Assembly (NCBI GenBank): GCA_018660685.1
Contig: JABJJW010000024.1
Span: forward strand, 124,001-188,000
From: Flavobacteriales bacterium
GTDB lineage: Bacteria > Bacteroidota > Bacteroidia > Flavobacteriales_G > Salibacteraceae
Reading direction: 5' to 3'
DNA length: 64,000 nt
Both the position numbers and the translations under genes were made by a program. Shown here one piece after another: positions 61,875-64,000 of this stretch; the first letter of the stretch is position 1; every line of letters starts with the position of its first letter. The notes below the pieces were generated by a model that searched no databases, was not told the DNA's origin, and saw nothing but the letters and a program-made list of their open reading frames with translations.

Positions 61875-63923
61875 TTAATTCTTGCTTTCCAGATCCAAGA
61901 GAAAAGCATACTCCAATGCTACTTCTTTGTAAATCTCAAATCTTCCAGAAGCGCCACCATGGCCATATTCGATGTTGGTATGAAAGAGCAGTTCATTGTC
62001 ATCAGTTTTGAGCTCTCTGAGTTTAGCAACCCATTTCATGGGCTCCCAATACTGGACTTGGGAATCATGCAAGCCACTCGTCACTAACAAGTTAGGATAG
62101 TCTTTGGCTTCAACCTGATCATACGGTGAGTACGACTTGATGTAATCATAATACTCTTTGTTTTTGGGGTTTCCCCATTCATCAAATTCTCCTGTGGTAA
62201 GCGGGATTGACTCGTCAAGCATGGTTGTCACAACATCTACAAATGGAACGGCAGCGATTACCCCATTCCACAGTTCGGGCCGCATGTTGACGATGGCACC
62301 CATCAGCAATCCACCGGCGCTTCCTCCCATGGCATATAAATGCTCGGAACTGGTCTGGCCTTCAGTGATTAAGAATTCCGCGCAGTCAATGAAGTCAGAA
62401 AACGTATTCTTTTTATTGAGCATTTTCCCGTCCTCGTACCATGGCCGACCCATCATTTGGCTTCCTCTTACATGGGCAATGACGTAGGTGAAGCCTCTAT
62501 CCAAAAGGCTGAGTCGGGACGGACTGAAATATGGATCCATGGTCATTCCATACGAACCATAGGCGTAGAGAAGAAGCGGTGTCTCTTTTGATGGAGAAGT
62601 ATTCTGGTGTCGAACAATCGAAATTGGTACTTGTGCACCATCTCGAGCAGTTACCCAACTGCGTTGAGCAACATAATATTTTTTGTCGAATCCTCCGAGA
62701 ATCTCCTTCTCCTTTAGCGTGGTCATGGATCGAGAATCCATGTCATATTCCATCGTAGATTGTGGGGTTGTGAAGCTCTGGTACCCAAGCCTCACCTTGG
62801 TAGTGTTAAAGTCTGAATTGGTTGCAGTGTATGCGCTGTACACCTCCTCATCGAATGAGATGTAGTGATCGTCAGCTGAATCCCAATTGATGACTCGGAG
62901 TGAAACCTGCGCATTCGTTTTTTCACTCAGGATTAGATGCGAAGCAAATATGTCGACGTCTTCTAAGAGAGTCTCCTTTCGGTGCGGAATCACTTCTTCC
63001 CAATTTTCAATTGACCGCGATGAATCAGCAGTTTTCATCAACCTGAAGTTTTTGGCTTCGAGATTTGTGAGGATGTAGAAGTGATCCTGATAATGTGCTA
63101 ATGAAAACTCCAAATCGCGCTGACGATTTTGGAAGACTTCAAATTCTCCGTGGGGATTATCTGCCTTAAGAACTCGGTACTCATCGGACACGGTCGATGA
63201 CGAGTTGATCAACAACCACTTCTTGCTTTTTGACTTTCCAATTCCAACATTAAACGTTTCATCCGTTTCATGATAAACTTCAACGTCCTGACTCTGATCT
63301 GTTCCTAAGGTGTGCTTGAAAATCTTGGATGACCGCATCGTTCCTTCTTCTCTCGCGGTGTAGAAAAGAGTCTGGTTGTCATTTGCCCAAACGCAGTTAC
63401 CTGTGGAACCTTCAATCTTGTCGTCACGCAAATTGCCCGTGGTCAGATCCTTAATTTGGATGGTGTAAATTCTCCTACTTATCGTGTCTTCAGCAAATGC
63501 AACTAAGTTATTGTTGGTACTCAACGACATTCCTCCAACCTGGTAAAAACTGTAGCCTTTTGCCAGTTCATTGACGTCGAGATAAGCTTCTTCCGCTGCC
63601 TCCATGGTCTTTGCCTTTCGACAAAATATTGGATACTCATTTCCTTCTTCAAACCGAGTGTAATACCAAAAACCGTCGTAGAAGTATGGGACGGATTCAT
63701 CAGTCTGTTTGATTCGTCCCTTCAGCTCATTAAATAATTCTTTCTGTAGTGAATCCGTATGCTTGAGCCGCTCTTTGGTGTATGTATTTTCTGCTTCAAG
63801 ATGAGATATGATTTCAGGATCCTTTCGCTCCATATCGCGCATCCAATAATATTGATCAATGCGTGTGTCACCGTGCGTGGTGATTTCATGTGGCACTTTC
63901 TTGGCAACGGGTGGATTGATCAT
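61875..63923 (-). CDS. ptrB: S9 family peptidase (prolyl oligopeptidase / protease II-like)
   Basis: DQYYWMRD, ENTYTKERLKHT, PLLLYAYGSYGMTMDPYFSPSRLSLLDRGF, GGSAGGLLMGAIVNMRPELWNGVIAAVPFVDVVTTM. Confidence 0.92.
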   Translation of the reverse strand: MINPPVAKKVPHEITTHGDTRIDQYYWMRDMERKDPEIISHLEAENTYTKERLKHTDSLQKELFNELKGRIKQTDESVPYFYDGFWYYTRFEEGNEYPIFCRKAKTMEAAEEAYLDVNELAKGYSFYQVGGMSLSTNNNLVAFAEDTISRRIYTIQIKDLTTGNLRDDKIEGSTGNCVWANDNQTLFYTAREEGTMRSSKIFKHTLGTDQSQDVEVYHETDETFNVGIGKSKSKKWLLINSSSTVSDEYRVLKADNPHGEFEVFQNRQRDLEFSLAHYQDHFYILTNLEAKNFRLMKTADSSRSIENWEEVIPHRKETLLEDVDIFASHLILSEKTNAQVSLRVINWDSADDHYISFDEEVYSAYTATNSDFNTTKVRLGYQSFTTPQSTMEYDMDSRSMTTLKEKEILGGFDKKYYVAQRSWVTARDGAQVPISIVRHQNTSPSKETPLLLYAYGSYGMTMDPYFSPSRLSLLDRGFTYVIAHVRGSQMMGRPWYEDGKMLNKKNTFSDFIDCAEFLITEGQTSSEHLYAMGGSAGGLLMGAIVNMRPELWNGVIAAVPFVDVVTTMLDESIPLTTGEFDEWGNPKNKEYYDYIKSYSPYDQVEAKDYPNLLVTSGLHDSQVQYWEPMKWVAKLRELKTDDNELLFHTNIEYGHGGASGRFEIYKEVALEYAFLLDLESKN

Positions 63924-64000
63924 ATCTTTCTATAGAGGCATTTGCACGTAAGTCGTAAAATGAAGGAGCTCAAATTAGGTCAGCTTCGCTGTCTAATTTG

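Noticed and set aside
1-64000. Global reassignment of TAA to a sense codon
   Set aside because: Many intact genes (mdh, tatA, glnN, prfA, AGCS symporter and others) end in TAA at the expected family length, so TAA functions as a stop.

Overview
This 64 kb window looks like a chromosomal core region of a Bacteroidetes bacterium, probably Flavobacteriales. The family content (SecDF fusion, GSIII glutamine synthetase, DUF2851, DUF3467, DUF1343, PorE-like OmpA protein) and TTTG-N19-TAnnTTTG-type promoters support this. It contains the conserved block tRNA-Thr/Tyr/Gly/Thr - tuf - tRNA-Trp - secE - nusG - rplKAJL - rpoBC. It also contains housekeeping genes (mdh, glnN, purM, prfA, pyrF, apt, rpsU, xer recombinase, hpf, valS, mnmA) and a compact four-gene heptose-nucleotide cassette. 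I found no rRNA, CRISPR array, prophage or complete mobile element, and no clear undescribed multi-gene system. The most interesting signal is an unusual density of broken genes that an ORF caller splits or hides. Three genes are each interrupted by a single in-frame TAA with clean coding continuity on both sides (acyltransferase-3, an SRPBCC protein, a lipoprotein). Phenylalanine hydroxylase is split by a one-base frameshift. One locus is a chimera between the 5' end of an SBBP beta-propeller gene and the 3' end of a ligase-CBS gene. Other points are a SpoIIE/PP2C phosphatase with GldL-like membrane motifs, a duplicated tRNA-Tyr 3' end, and AT-rich intergenic repeats.
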